Assembly (NCBI GenBank): GCA_964434165.1
Contig: CAYSUS010000034.1
Coordinates: 1 to 64,000, forward strand
DNA length: 64,000 bases
Reading direction: 5' to 3'
DNA from: CAYSUS01 sp964434165
GTDB lineage: Bacteria > Planctomycetota > Planctomycetia > Pirellulales > Thermoguttaceae
Positions 1-8,707 of the stretch are shown here, one piece after another; the stretch's first letter is position 1; each line of letters opens with the position of its first letter. The translations under genes were made by a program, and so were the position numbers. Under the pieces are notes generated by a model. That model ran no database searches. It had not been told where the DNA came from and was given only the letters and a program-made list of their open reading frames with translations.

Positions 1-1758
1 TTCCACCACCTGTGGACCGCCAACCCCGACGGCACGGGCCAGATGGTCTTCTACGGCAACCAGTTCCCCGAGAACGCGATGCTCGACGCCAAGCCGATCC
101 CCGGCACCGGCCAGGTGGTGGCCTCGTTCTCGCCGGGGCACGGCCGGCCCGAGCACATGGGCCACGTCACGGTGATCGACCCGGCGACCGGCCCGGACAA
201 CGCGGCGGCCGCGCGGCGCATCAGCCGGGGCGGCATGTGGCGCGACCCCTACCCGATCAGCGAGGACTGCTTCCTGGTGGCCGACGACCGCGGGCTGTGG
301 ATGATGGACGCAGAGGGCCGCACCGACCTGGTGTATAAGCAGCCGGCCGGACAGAAGCTCCATTGCCACGAGCCCCGGCCCCTGGTCGCGCGCAAGCGGG
401 AGCCGGTCCTGGCCGACAAGACCGACCTGGCCAAACAGACCGGGCGCCTGGTGCTGGGCGACATCTACTACGGCCGCAACATGGCCGGCGTTGCGCGCGG
501 CGAGATCAAGAAACTCCTCGTGCTGGAGCAATTGCCCAAGCCGGTGAGCTTCTCCGGCGGGATGTGGCCGATCACGGCGGGCGGCAGTTTCACGCTCGCG
601 CGCGTGCTCGGCACGGTGCCCGTCGAGCCCGACGGCACGGCCGACTTCGAAGTGCCGGCCATGCGCTCGCTCTTCTTCGTGGCTCTCGACGGGAACGACC
701 TGGCGGTCAAGCGGATGCAGAGCTTCGTCACGGTGCAGCCGGGCGAGACGCTGGGCTGCGTGGGCTGCCACGAGCCGCGCAAGAAGACGCCGCTGGCCTC
801 GCTGGGGCTAACCGACATCCTGGGGCGCAGGCCCGACCGCATCGACCCCATCGCCGGCGTGCCCGACGTGCTCGACTTCCCCCGCGACGTGCAGCCGATC
901 CTCGACCGCCACTGCGTGGAGTGCCATAACCCCGACAGGCCCGAGGGCCGGATCGACCTCTCGGGCGACCACACGCCGCTGTTCGCCCAGAGCTACTGGA
1001 CGCTGCTTCACCACGGCCTGATCTCCGACGGGCGCAACGAGCGGTTCGGCGATCGGCCGCCGCGCACCATCGGCACCTCGGCCAGCCGGCTGCTGGAATA
1101 CCTGGATGGAGCGCATCACGAGGCGAGGCCCAGCCCGGACGAGCGGCGCACGGTGCGCCTGTGGATCGACTCGAGCGCCGTGTACGCGGGCACGTACGCG
1201 GCGCTGGGGTCGGGCATGCATCCGGTGGAGCTGCCCGTCGCGGTACTGGAAAAGCGGTGCGGCTCCTGCCACGGCCACGAGCCGCCCCAGCGGCAGATCG
1301 GAAGCGGCATGTACTTCCGCTTCGGGCCCGAAGGGCCGGCTCAGCCGCTGGTCCATTCCTTCGGCAACTTGCAGCGGATCCGCGGGTCGATCGGCTACTA
1401 CAAGTTCGGCAGTGCCCGGCCGCCGCAATCGCTATGCAACCTAACGCTGCCAGAGAAGTCGTATCTCCTGAGGGCGCCGTTGGCCAAGGGGGCAGGCGGG
1501 CTGGCGTGGTGCGGCCGTGCGGTGTTCGCCGACACCTCCGATGCCGACTACCAGGCGATCCTCGCACGGATCGAAGCGGCGGCGGAGAAGCATCGCGAGG
1601 AGAAGCGGTTCGACATGCCGGGCTTCCGACCCAACGTCTACTATATTCGCACCATGCAGCGCTACGGCGTCCTGCCCGCGGACCTCGAGCCCCACGCCCC
1701 CATCGACTTCCGCGCCGCGGAGCAGGCCTATTGGAGGTCGTTCTGGCACCGGCCGTAG
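1..1758 (+). CDS. HzsA-related multi-CxxCH cytochrome-like protein (5' end outside window)
   Basis: The reading frame is open from the first base, so the N-terminus lies upstream; 585 residues are visible. Three CxxCH heme-type motifs are seen: CVGCH (about residue 253), CVECH (305) and CGSCH (420). Ahead of the first lies propeller-like sequence (ASFSPGHGRPEHMGHV). This layout matches the planctomycete family annotated as HzsA-related (hydrazine synthase alpha-like propeller plus cytochrome modules), which is widespread in planctomycetes that do not perform anammox. It is probably exported, which is inference because the signal peptide is off the window. The electron-transfer partner and substrate are unknown. 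No hzsB/C-like gene is visible, so a hydrazine synthase role is not supported. Confidence is high for the family and low for any reaction. Confidence 0.8.
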   Translation, partial: FHHLWTANPDGTGQMVFYGNQFPENAMLDAKPIPGTGQVVASFSPGHGRPEHMGHVTVIDPATGPDNAAAARRISRGGMWRDPYPISEDCFLVADDRGLWMMDAEGRTDLVYKQPAGQKLHCHEPRPLVARKREPVLADKTDLAKQTGRLVLGDIYYGRNMAGVARGEIKKLLVLEQLPKPVSFSGGMWPITAGGSFTLARVLGTVPVEPDGTADFEVPAMRSLFFVALDGNDLAVKRMQSFVTVQPGETLGCVGCHEPRKKTPLASLGLTDILGRRPDRIDPIAGVPDVLDFPRDVQPILDRHCVECHNPDRPEGRIDLSGDHTPLFAQSYWTLLHHGLISDGRNERFGDRPPRTIGTSASRLLEYLDGAHHEARPSPDERRTVRLWIDSSAVYAGTYAALGSGMHPVELPVAVLEKRCGSCHGHEPPQRQIGSGMYFRFGPEGPAQPLVHSFGNLQRIRGSIGYYKFGSARPPQSLCNLTLPEKSYLLRAPLAKGAGGLAWCGRAVFADTSDADYQAILARIEAAAEKHREEKRFDMPGFRPNVYYIRTMQRYGVLPADLEPHAPIDFRAAEQAYWRSFWHRP

Positions 1759-1932
1759 CCGGTTCCGGTTCGGCAGCCAATCGCGGGTCACCGATCACCC
1801 AAGCCCCCCACGCACCCGAGCCGCGCACGCTCCCTTCGGACACCGTCTGGCAGACGGCGGCCGAATGGGCTAGCATGCCGGATTCAACTCGCCAACGCCT
1901 GTCGGAAACCGAATCGGAAGAGGCTGCCTGCC

Positions 1933-2958
1933 GTGAGTCGCTACCTCGTCACCGGGTGCGCCGGATTCATCGCCTCCAGGGTCGTGGAGCTGCTCCTGGA
2001 CGAGCGGCACGAGGTGCTGGGCGTGGACAACCTCAACGACGCCTACGACCCCCGGCTCAAGCAGTGGAGACTGGAGCGCCTCAACCCGCGGCCCGGCTTC
2101 TCTTTCCGACAGCTCGACATCGCCCAAAGCGATGTGGTCTCGACGCTGTTCCGGGAGGCCGCCGACGCCGCGCTACCGGGTGAGCCTCCGTTTGCCGCGG
2201 TGGTCAACCTGGCGGCCAGGGCGGGCGTGCGCCCCTCGGTCGCCCATCCACGCGTCTACTACGAGGCCAATTGCCTGGGCACGCTCGTGCTGCTGGAGGC
2301 CTGCCGGCGGTTCGGGGTGGCGAAGTTTCTGCTGGCCTCCACGTCGAGCCTTTACGGGGGTTACAACCCGATCCCCTTCCGCGAGGACGCCGACACCAAC
2401 CAACCCCTTTCGCCCTACGCGGCCTCGAAGAAGGCGGCCGAGGCCCTGGCCTACACGTACCACCATCTCCACGGGATCGACGTCTCGGTGCCGCGCTATT
2501 TCACGGTTTACGGCCCGGCCGGTCGGCCCGACATGTCGGTGTTCCGCTTCGTTCGCCGAATCGCCGAGGGCGAGCCGATCGTGGTCTTCGGCGACGGGCG
2601 GCAGCAGCGGGACTTCACCTACGTGGACGACATCGCCCGGGGCACCATCGCCGCGCTTCGGCCGGTCGGGTATGGCGTGTTCAACCTGGGCGGCGACCGG
2701 CCGGTGGCCCTGGCCGAGGTGATCCGGCAGATCGAGGAGTCGCTGGGAGAGAAAGCCCGGATCGAGTACCGCCCCGCGCATCCGGCCGACGTGCCGGCCA
2801 CGTGGGCCGACATCGGCCGGGCCGAGAAGGAACTGGGCTGGCGCCCGCAGGTGCCCCTCGAGGAAGGTTTGCGCCGGACGGTCGCCTGGTACCGCGAGAA
2901 CCGCGACTTCGCCATGCCGCTGGACCTCGGCGACCGCCGGGAGGCGGCCAGCGCGTAG
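1933..2958 (+). CDS. NAD-dependent nucleotide-sugar epimerase (UDP-glucuronate/glucose 4-epimerase type)
   Basis: 341 residues, the usual length for an extended SDR epimerase. The N-terminus has the Rossmann NAD motif TGCAGFIA (residues 7-14), an acidic beta2 end (VDN), and the catalytic YxxxK pair as YAASKK (Tyr162/Lys166) with an upstream STSSLYG serine. The C-terminal half keeps PRYFTVYGPAGRPDMS and the GDGRQQRDFTYVDD substrate-domain block typical of UDP-glucuronate 4-epimerases. It probably supplies an epimerised UDP-sugar for surface polysaccharide in the cytoplasm. The start is GTG at 1933; no better ATG precedes the Rossmann strand. Exact sugar specificity cannot be read from the sequence. 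Confidence 0.88.
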   Translation: MSRYLVTGCAGFIASRVVELLLDERHEVLGVDNLNDAYDPRLKQWRLERLNPRPGFSFRQLDIAQSDVVSTLFREAADAALPGEPPFAAVVNLAARAGVRPSVAHPRVYYEANCLGTLVLLEACRRFGVAKFLLASTSSLYGGYNPIPFREDADTNQPLSPYAASKKAAEALAYTYHHLHGIDVSVPRYFTVYGPAGRPDMSVFRFVRRIAEGEPIVVFGDGRQQRDFTYVDDIARGTIAALRPVGYGVFNLGGDRPVALAEVIRQIEESLGEKARIEYRPAHPADVPATWADIGRAEKELGWRPQVPLEEGLRRTVAWYRENRDFAMPLDLGDRREAASA

Positions 2959-2992
2959 GCGCAGGACGGGGTCGTAGGCGCAGGACGGGGTC
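2955..2992. repeat. 19-bp tandem duplication over a stop codon
   Basis: The unit GTAGGCGCAGGACGGGGTC occurs twice head to tail (2955-2973 and 2974-2992). The first copy contains the epimerase TAG stop codon. The duplication runs straight into the left arm of the hairpin that follows, suggesting slippage or insertion at the edge of that element. Confidence 0.85.
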
Positions 2993-3060
2993 GGGGATCT
3001 TCTCTCGGCTGTTGCTCGAGTTGCATGCGGGGCGCATCTCGAGAGAAGTCTCCTGACCCC
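2987..3060. repeat. REP-like imperfect hairpin
   Basis: The arms 2987-3007 and 3040-3060 pair at 17 of 21 positions. Both ends are GGGGTC/GACCCC and the inner ends are CTTCTCTCG/CGAGAGAAG. The 32-nt loop holds a second nested pair of CTCGAG boxes (3015-3020 and 3038-3043). A hairpin with GC-rich ends downstream of a stop codon is typical of REP elements moved by Y1/RAYT transposases; no such transposase is in the window. It could also act as a transcription terminator for the epimerase gene. Confidence 0.65.
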
Positions 3061-3590
3061 CCTTCCGGCGGATCGGCTGAGCTTGGCACAATTGCCGGTT
3101 TGCGTGTCCGGCCGCCGACCGGGATAATGGGACTGTCGCGGCCCGTCTTCACGGGCGGGCCCGGGGCGGCGAGCCTGTCTTTCCCCTTCCCACGAAGTGC
3201 GACCGATGGCCCGCTCTTCCGCCAGGCCGAGACAAGTCTTTTACAGGCATCGACTTAATACAACGCACCCCTCTTCGGGGGATCCCGACCCGGAACATCT
3301 CGCAACTGATGACCAAAAGCCGGAGCGCCCCCTTCGGCGATGAAGCGCAAGACGTTGATTCCCAGTGGCTTCCGCGGCACCGGCCGCAGCCCCTGACCGT
3401 TTCACCCCCGGCGCGGTGACCCCCACTTCGGAGTTGATGGGCGAGGGCCGATCACTGCGCCCCGTCGGCGGATTGGCTTGCTCGGTCAGGCAACGGGTCT
3501 TCACGGCCAGGATTCCCGCAAATTAACTACCAAGAGGGATCGCTCTTTCCGCCCCCTTTACGCGCCCCCCGGAAACGCTTCCTGACCGCA
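3061..3590. other. 530-bp intergenic region, no gene recognised
   Basis: I see no credible protein here: codon-like structure is lost and the short frames have no recognisable motif. It holds several short hairpins with tight loops, for example GCCCGT-CTTC-ACGGGC near 3146-3161 and CCCC-TCTTC-GGGG near 3268-3280. A possible promoter lies at 3100-3128. A structured leader or small RNA upstream of the efflux genes is possible, but no known RNA family signature was recognised. Confidence 0.5.
3100..3128 (+). promoter_or_regulatory. Possible sigma70-type promoter
   Basis: TTGCGT (3100-3105) and GATAAT (3123-3128) are separated by 17 bases. It lies 460 bp ahead of the efflux adaptor gene, so if real it would make a long leader or a separate small RNA. 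Pattern match only. Confidence 0.3.
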
Positions 3591-5117
3591 ATGAATCACA
3601 CATCCCCCCCGGACGATCGAGACCAGTTCGCGGCACCGCGCAACGAGAACGGCGAGCCTTCTCGCGGGGGCGATGCGCGGGCCGCCGACGCGCCCCGCCC
3701 CGTGGGCCGGCTTTCGCACCCCTGGACCGGCGTGGTCCTGCGCACCGCCGTGAGCCTGACGATGATCGGGCTGAGCGTCGGCGCGGTGCTGGCCCTGGGA
3801 AGCGCCCGCCCGCCACAGACCGAATCGCCCGGCGAGCCGCCCCTTCCCGTGGTCGAGGCGGTCCCCGTGGTGGTCCACCGGGAGGGAATCGATTTCGACG
3901 TGGACGGCGTCGTGATTCCTTTCCAGCAGGTCGGAGTCCCGGCCGAGGTGGCCGGCCGGATCGTTCGGCGCGCGGAGAACTGCCGCATCGGGCGCTTCGT
4001 GAGCGAGGACCAGGTGCTCGTGGAGATCGACCCGGAGGAGTACGACCTGGAGGTCAAGCGACTCGACGAGCAGCGCAAGCAGGCCGAGGTGGAGCGTCGC
4101 GAGCTGCAGCTCGAGCTGGCGCAGCAGAAGCGGCAGATCGAGCTGGCCGAGGAGAACCTGGCCATCAAACAGCGCGAGGTTCGTCGCTACGAGCGGATTG
4201 AGCAGCCGGGCATCTATTCCCAGGCCGAGATGGACACCGCGCGGTGGAACGAATTGCAGGCCCGCGACGCGCTTCAGACCGAGAAGGACCGGCTCGAGCT
4301 GCTCGAGGCCCGGCTGGCGCGGCTCGACAGCGCGGTCGAGCTCGCCGCGCGGCAGCTCGACAAGGCGCGCCTCGACCTCGCCCGGACCAGGATCCGCGCG
4401 CCGATCGACGGGATCCTCACGACCGAGCCGGTCGAGCGGGGCAGCTACGTGCAGCGCGGCGGCATCGTGGCCGTGATCCAGGACACTAGCTGCATGGAAG
4501 TGAAGTGCTCGCTGCAAATGCACCAGATGCACTGGCTCTGGCAGAGCCGCGAGCGGCCGGACGACTGGCGCGAGCAGGGCTACCGGTTTCCCCGGACCCC
4601 GGTGACGGTGATCTACGCGACGGGCGACAGCGAGTACCGCTGGGAGGGCGTCCTGGCCGATTACGCCGGCATGCAGGTGGACGAGAAGACGCGGATGGTC
4701 CCCTGCCGCGTGCTGGTCGAGCAACCCGACCAGGTGCGCCTGACGCGGGCAGCGACCTTGCGGCCCGCCGCGCCGCCGGCCCTGATGACCGGGATGTTCG
4801 TCACCGTGCGCGTTCACGCCCGGCCGAAGGTCCCGCTGTTTTGCATCCCGGAGACGGCCGTCCAGCCGGGCAACAAGGTGTGGCTCGTGCGCGACCTCCG
4901 CGGCGACGACCCGCGGACGGGGCGGCTTCGCCATGCGACGGTGGCCGTGGCCTACGCCGCCGGAGGCTCCGTGCTGGCCGTGGGCGGTGACGGCGTGCTG
5001 GCCGAGGGCGATCTGGTCGTTTCGTCGCCGCTCTCCTCCCCCGACGACGGCATGGCGGTGCGACTGCTCGCCGCGGAGGGATCGCCGCGCCCGGCCGCCG
5101 CGGAGGCCGCGCCATGA
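3591..5117 (+). CDS. RND efflux periplasmic adaptor (HlyD/AcrA type)
   Basis: 508 residues. A Pro/Arg-rich cytoplasmic leader of about 45 residues is followed by one membrane segment (about residues 48-68, TAVSLTMIGLSVGAVLALG), anchoring the protein in the inner membrane. Next come a lipoyl/barrel-sandwich half motif (VPAEVAGRIVRRAENCRIG), a long Glu/Gln/Arg/Leu-rich alpha-hairpin coiled coil (about 150-265), the second lipoyl half (RIRAPIDGILTTEPVERGSYV minus its ends), then beta-barrel and membrane-proximal domains. It would link the downstream pump to an outer-membrane channel, which is not encoded nearby. The stop overlaps the pump start by 4 bp (ATGA), indicating translational coupling. 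The N-terminal leader is longer than usual. Confidence 0.9.
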   Translation: MNHTSPPDDRDQFAAPRNENGEPSRGGDARAADAPRPVGRLSHPWTGVVLRTAVSLTMIGLSVGAVLALGSARPPQTESPGEPPLPVVEAVPVVVHREGIDFDVDGVVIPFQQVGVPAEVAGRIVRRAENCRIGRFVSEDQVLVEIDPEEYDLEVKRLDEQRKQAEVERRELQLELAQQKRQIELAEENLAIKQREVRRYERIEQPGIYSQAEMDTARWNELQARDALQTEKDRLELLEARLARLDSAVELAARQLDKARLDLARTRIRAPIDGILTTEPVERGSYVQRGGIVAVIQDTSCMEVKCSLQMHQMHWLWQSRERPDDWREQGYRFPRTPVTVIYATGDSEYRWEGVLADYAGMQVDEKTRMVPCRVLVEQPDQVRLTRAATLRPAAPPALMTGMFVTVRVHARPKVPLFCIPETAVQPGNKVWLVRDLRGDDPRTGRLRHATVAVAYAAGGSVLAVGGDGVLAEGDLVVSSPLSSPDDGMAVRLLAAEGSPRPAAAEAAP

Positions 5118-8100
5118 GAGCGCTGGTGCGGTGGGCCATCGAGAACACCCCGGCCATGAACATCTTCATGGTCGCCACGATCCTGGTGGGCGCGTATTGC
5201 CTCCACTCCCTCCGCCGCGAGACGTTCCCGGAGTTCGACCTGGACATCATCGTGGTCTCCGTGCCGTATCCCGGCGCCTCGCCCGACGAAGTCGAGGAGG
5301 GCATCTGCCTGAAGATCGAAGAGGCCGTGCGCTCGATCTCGGGGATCAAGAAGATCAGCTCCACGGCGAGCGAGGGGTCCGGCAGCGTGGTTCTGGAGCT
5401 GGAGTCGGACGTGCCCGACGCGAACATCGTGCTCGACGACGTGCAGTCGGCGGTGGACCGCATCTCGACGTTCCCGGAGAAGTCGGAAGAGCCCGAGATC
5501 AAGCTGGCCGAGATCCAGGAGGTGACGATCCGCGTCGGCGTGCTGGGCCCGGACCGGCAGGGCGCCGAGGCCGAGCTTCAGCTCCGCGACGTGGCTGAGC
5601 GCGTCCGCGAGGACCTGCTGCTTCTGCCCAGCGTCTCCCAGGTCAGCATGACGGGCACGAAGAACTACCAGATCGACATCGAGATACCGGAGGCCACGCT
5701 TCGGGCCCACGGGCTCACGCTTCAGGAGGTGGCCGCCCGCGTGCGCCGCGAGAACCACGAGCTGCCGGGCGGGACGATCCGCGCCCGCTCGCAGGAGGTC
5801 CTGCTCCGCGGCTACAACCGCCGTCTCTGGGGCGACGAGATCGCCAGGCTGCCGGTGATCAGCGCGCCGGACGGCGCCGTGCTCACCGTGGGCGACCTGG
5901 GCGAGGTCCGCGACGAGTTCACCGACGTGACCAACCTGAGCCAGTACAACGGCCGTCCGGTGCTCACGATCGGCGTGCTGCGCAACACCTCGGAAGACCT
6001 GCTCCAGATGGTTGACGAGGTGAAGGAGTACGTCGCCGGCAGGCCGATGCCGCCCGGTTACGAGCTGGTCACCTTCGGCGACCGCTCGGTCGAGATTCGC
6101 AGCCGGCTGGAGCTGCTGTCCGTCAACGGCGTCCAGGGGCTGATCATCGTGTTCCTGCTCCTGGCCGTGTTCCTCGACCTGAAGCTGGCGTTCTGGGTGG
6201 CGATGGGCATCCCCCTTTCGCTCCTGGCCAGCTCCGCCTATCTGTACTTCACCGGCCTGACGTTGAACATGGTCTCCACGTTCGCCTTCATCATGGCGCT
6301 GGGGATCGTGGTGGACGACGCGATCGTCGTGGGAGAGAACGTCTTCGCCCACCGGCAGATGGGCAAGTCGTTCCTCCAGGCGGCGATCGACGGCACCGTG
6401 GAGGTCGCCCCCTCGGTATTCACCTCGGTCTCCACGACCGTGGTGGCCTTCATGCCGCTTCTGTTCGTCTCGGGGACGATGGGCAAGGTCATCTCGGTGA
6501 TGCCGGTGGTGGTCATCTGCATGCTCCTGGTCTCGCTGGTCGAGAGCATGACGATCCTGGCCTGCCACCTGGCGCATCGCGGCGGGGGCGTGTTCACGTT
6601 CTTCCACTGGGTCTTCTACGTCTTCCGCCCCGTGGCGCTCTTCATGGGGCTGGTCAACCGCAAGGCCACCGCCGGCCTGGAGTGGTTCGTCGCGCGGTGC
6701 TACGCCCCGGCGCTGCGGGCGGTGCTGGCCAATCGGCTGGTCTTCGCCTCCGCGTGCGTCTCCGTGCTCCTCCTGGCGATGGGGTTGATCCGCGCGGGCG
6801 TTGTGCCCTTCGTGATCTTCCCCAAGATCGACAGCAACGCGATCCAGGCCTCGATCTCCTTCCCGGACGGCACGCCGGGCCGCGTCACGGAGCAGTGGAC
6901 GCGGCACATCGAGGACGCGTTCTGGCGCGTCGCCCGACGCCTGGAGGAACAGGGAAGGCCGGTCGCCGTCTCCTCGTACCGACTTGTCGGGGCGCAATTG
7001 ACCCAAAGGGGACTGGGACACACCGACGTGGTCGAGGGCGTCAGCCACCAGGGGACGATCCAGGTCGAGCTTCTCGACGCCTCAAGTCGCGAGGTCCGCA
7101 GCGACGACGTGATCGCCCAGTGGCGCGCGGAGTGCGGCCCGGTCCCGGGCGCCGAGAGCCTGATCTTCCAGGAGAGCCACCCGGGGCCGGGCGGCACGCC
7201 GATCGAGTTCAAGCTCACGGCCCCGCGCGACGCGGCCGACCAACTCGACCTGGCCGTGGAGAAGTGCCGGGCGAAGCTGGAGAGCTTCCCGGGGGTGTTC
7301 GACATCCGCGACGACTCCGTGCCCGGCAAGTGGGAGTTCCGCCTGCGCGTGAAGGACAAGGCCCAGGCGATGGGCGTGCGCGCCGCCGACCTGGCCGAGA
7401 CGGTCCGCGCCTCGTATTACGGCGAGGAGGTGATGCGCCTCCAGCGGGGGCGCCACGAGGTGAAGCTCATGGTCCGCTACCCGCGCTCGCAGCGGCATAC
7501 GCTGGCCAGCTTCAACGAGATCCGCGTCCGCGCCGGCGACGGGGCCGAGCGCCCGCTGGGCGAGGTGGCCGACGTCGAGATCGTGCGGGGCTACTCGCAG
7601 ATCCATCGCATCGACCAGTACCGCTGCGTAACGATCTCGGCCGACGTGAACGACGAGGTGGCCAACTCCAGCGAGATCGTCGGCGCGCTGCGGAGCGAGT
7701 TCGTCCCCGAGCTGACCGGGGACCTGCCCGGCGTCCGCGTCCGCTGGGAAGGGCGCCAGGAACAACAGAACGAGTCGGTCGGCAGCCTGCTGGTCGGCTT
7801 CGCCGTGGCCCTCTCGGTGATGTTCGTGATCCTCGCCCTGGAGTTCAAGTCCTACTTCCAGCCGGTCCTCGTGCTGCTCGTGGTCCCCTTCGGCATGATC
7901 GGGGCCGTCGCCGGGCATTTCCTGATGGACTTCCCGCTCACCCTGTTCAGCCTGTTCGGCCTGGTGGCGCTGACCGGCATCGTGGTCAACGACTCCATCG
8001 TGCTGGTCGATTTCATCAACCGGCGGGTCGAGTCGGGCAAGGAGGTACAACAGGCCCTCCTCGAGGCCGGCCAGCGCCGCTTCCGCCCGGTCATGCTCAC

Positions 8101-8503
8101 TTCGCTGACCACGGTCGGCGGGCTGCTGCCGATCCTGCTGGAGACCTCGTTCCAGGCCCAGATCCTCATCCCCATGGCCACCAGCATCGCCTTCGGCGTG
8201 CTGTTCGCCACGGTGCTGGTGCTCTTCCTGGTGCCGGTGTTCTACTCGACGTACGCCTCGATCAGCGGCCGGCGCCGGAGCTACCTCCACGACGCGCCGA
8301 GCGGGCCTCGGACACCCGAGCCGTCCGACGGCGAGACCCGCCACCCGACAAAGCGTCCCGTCGAGCCGTCGGGCAAACCCGAACCGCCTGGCGCGGAGGA
8401 CACGATCGTGCTGGGCGAGACGCTCGCAGGCGGTCCCGCCCCGCCCGCGCCCCGGCACCGCCAGCGGCCTCCAAGCGAGTCGGCGGCGCGCGAGACCTCG
8501 TAA
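5114..8503 (+). CDS. RND multidrug/solute efflux permease (AcrB superfamily)
   Basis: 1129 residues in the two-fold repeated RND layout: TM1 near residue 15, a large periplasmic loop, TM2-6 (about 335-520), a second loop and TM7-12 (about 885-1045). TM4 has the conserved proton-relay pair in GIVVDDAIVVGEN. The TM10 counterpart reads GIVVNDSIVLVDFIN, so the lysine of classical AcrB (Lys940) is absent, as in many non-classical RND families. The last 80 residues are Pro/Arg-rich and probably disordered. It uses proton-motive force to export hydrophobic compounds or ions; the substrate is not predictable. It is co-transcribed with the adaptor. Confidence 0.92.
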   Translation: MRALVRWAIENTPAMNIFMVATILVGAYCLHSLRRETFPEFDLDIIVVSVPYPGASPDEVEEGICLKIEEAVRSISGIKKISSTASEGSGSVVLELESDVPDANIVLDDVQSAVDRISTFPEKSEEPEIKLAEIQEVTIRVGVLGPDRQGAEAELQLRDVAERVREDLLLLPSVSQVSMTGTKNYQIDIEIPEATLRAHGLTLQEVAARVRRENHELPGGTIRARSQEVLLRGYNRRLWGDEIARLPVISAPDGAVLTVGDLGEVRDEFTDVTNLSQYNGRPVLTIGVLRNTSEDLLQMVDEVKEYVAGRPMPPGYELVTFGDRSVEIRSRLELLSVNGVQGLIIVFLLLAVFLDLKLAFWVAMGIPLSLLASSAYLYFTGLTLNMVSTFAFIMALGIVVDDAIVVGENVFAHRQMGKSFLQAAIDGTVEVAPSVFTSVSTTVVAFMPLLFVSGTMGKVISVMPVVVICMLLVSLVESMTILACHLAHRGGGVFTFFHWVFYVFRPVALFMGLVNRKATAGLEWFVARCYAPALRAVLANRLVFASACVSVLLLAMGLIRAGVVPFVIFPKIDSNAIQASISFPDGTPGRVTEQWTRHIEDAFWRVARRLEEQGRPVAVSSYRLVGAQLTQRGLGHTDVVEGVSHQGTIQVELLDASSREVRSDDVIAQWRAECGPVPGAESLIFQESHPGPGGTPIEFKLTAPRDAADQLDLAVEKCRAKLESFPGVFDIRDDSVPGKWEFRLRVKDKAQAMGVRAADLAETVRASYYGEEVMRLQRGRHEVKLMVRYPRSQRHTLASFNEIRVRAGDGAERPLGEVADVEIVRGYSQIHRIDQYRCVTISADVNDEVANSSEIVGALRSEFVPELTGDLPGVRVRWEGRQEQQNESVGSLLVGFAVALSVMFVILALEFKSYFQPVLVLLVVPFGMIGAVAGHFLMDFPLTLFSLFGLVALTGIVVNDSIVLVDFINRRVESGKEVQQALLEAGQRRFRPVMLTSLTTVGGLLPILLETSFQAQILIPMATSIAFGVLFATVLVLFLVPVFYSTYASISGRRRSYLHDAPSGPRTPEPSDGETRHPTKRPVEPSGKPEPPGAEDTIVLGETLAGGPAPPAPRHRQRPPSESAARETS

Positions 8504-8707
8504 GCGCGGCGCCGCGAAATGGCCACCGCCGGCGAAGAACGGCATTTTTCGCAGAAGAACCTGTCACTAAAGAACTTGCGCCGCCGCCGCCGCCCGGCCG
8601 TTTGTCCATGGCGATTGCCCTCCTTAGCATTCGAGGACACGTTGGGACGCCATTCGGGCGGGCCGCCAGCCGGGTCCCGAAACCGCACACTGTTGGAGGT
8701 TGAGACC

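Noticed and set aside
1..1758. Hydrazine synthase alpha subunit
   Set aside because: Only the general HzsA-related layout is seen. No other anammox genes are visible, and this family is common in planctomycetes that do not make hydrazine.
3061..3590. Cobalamin riboswitch, tmRNA or RNase P RNA in the long intergenic region
   Set aside because: Short words resembling parts of these (for example GCCACTGG on the minus strand) were seen, but the essential conserved boxes are missing.
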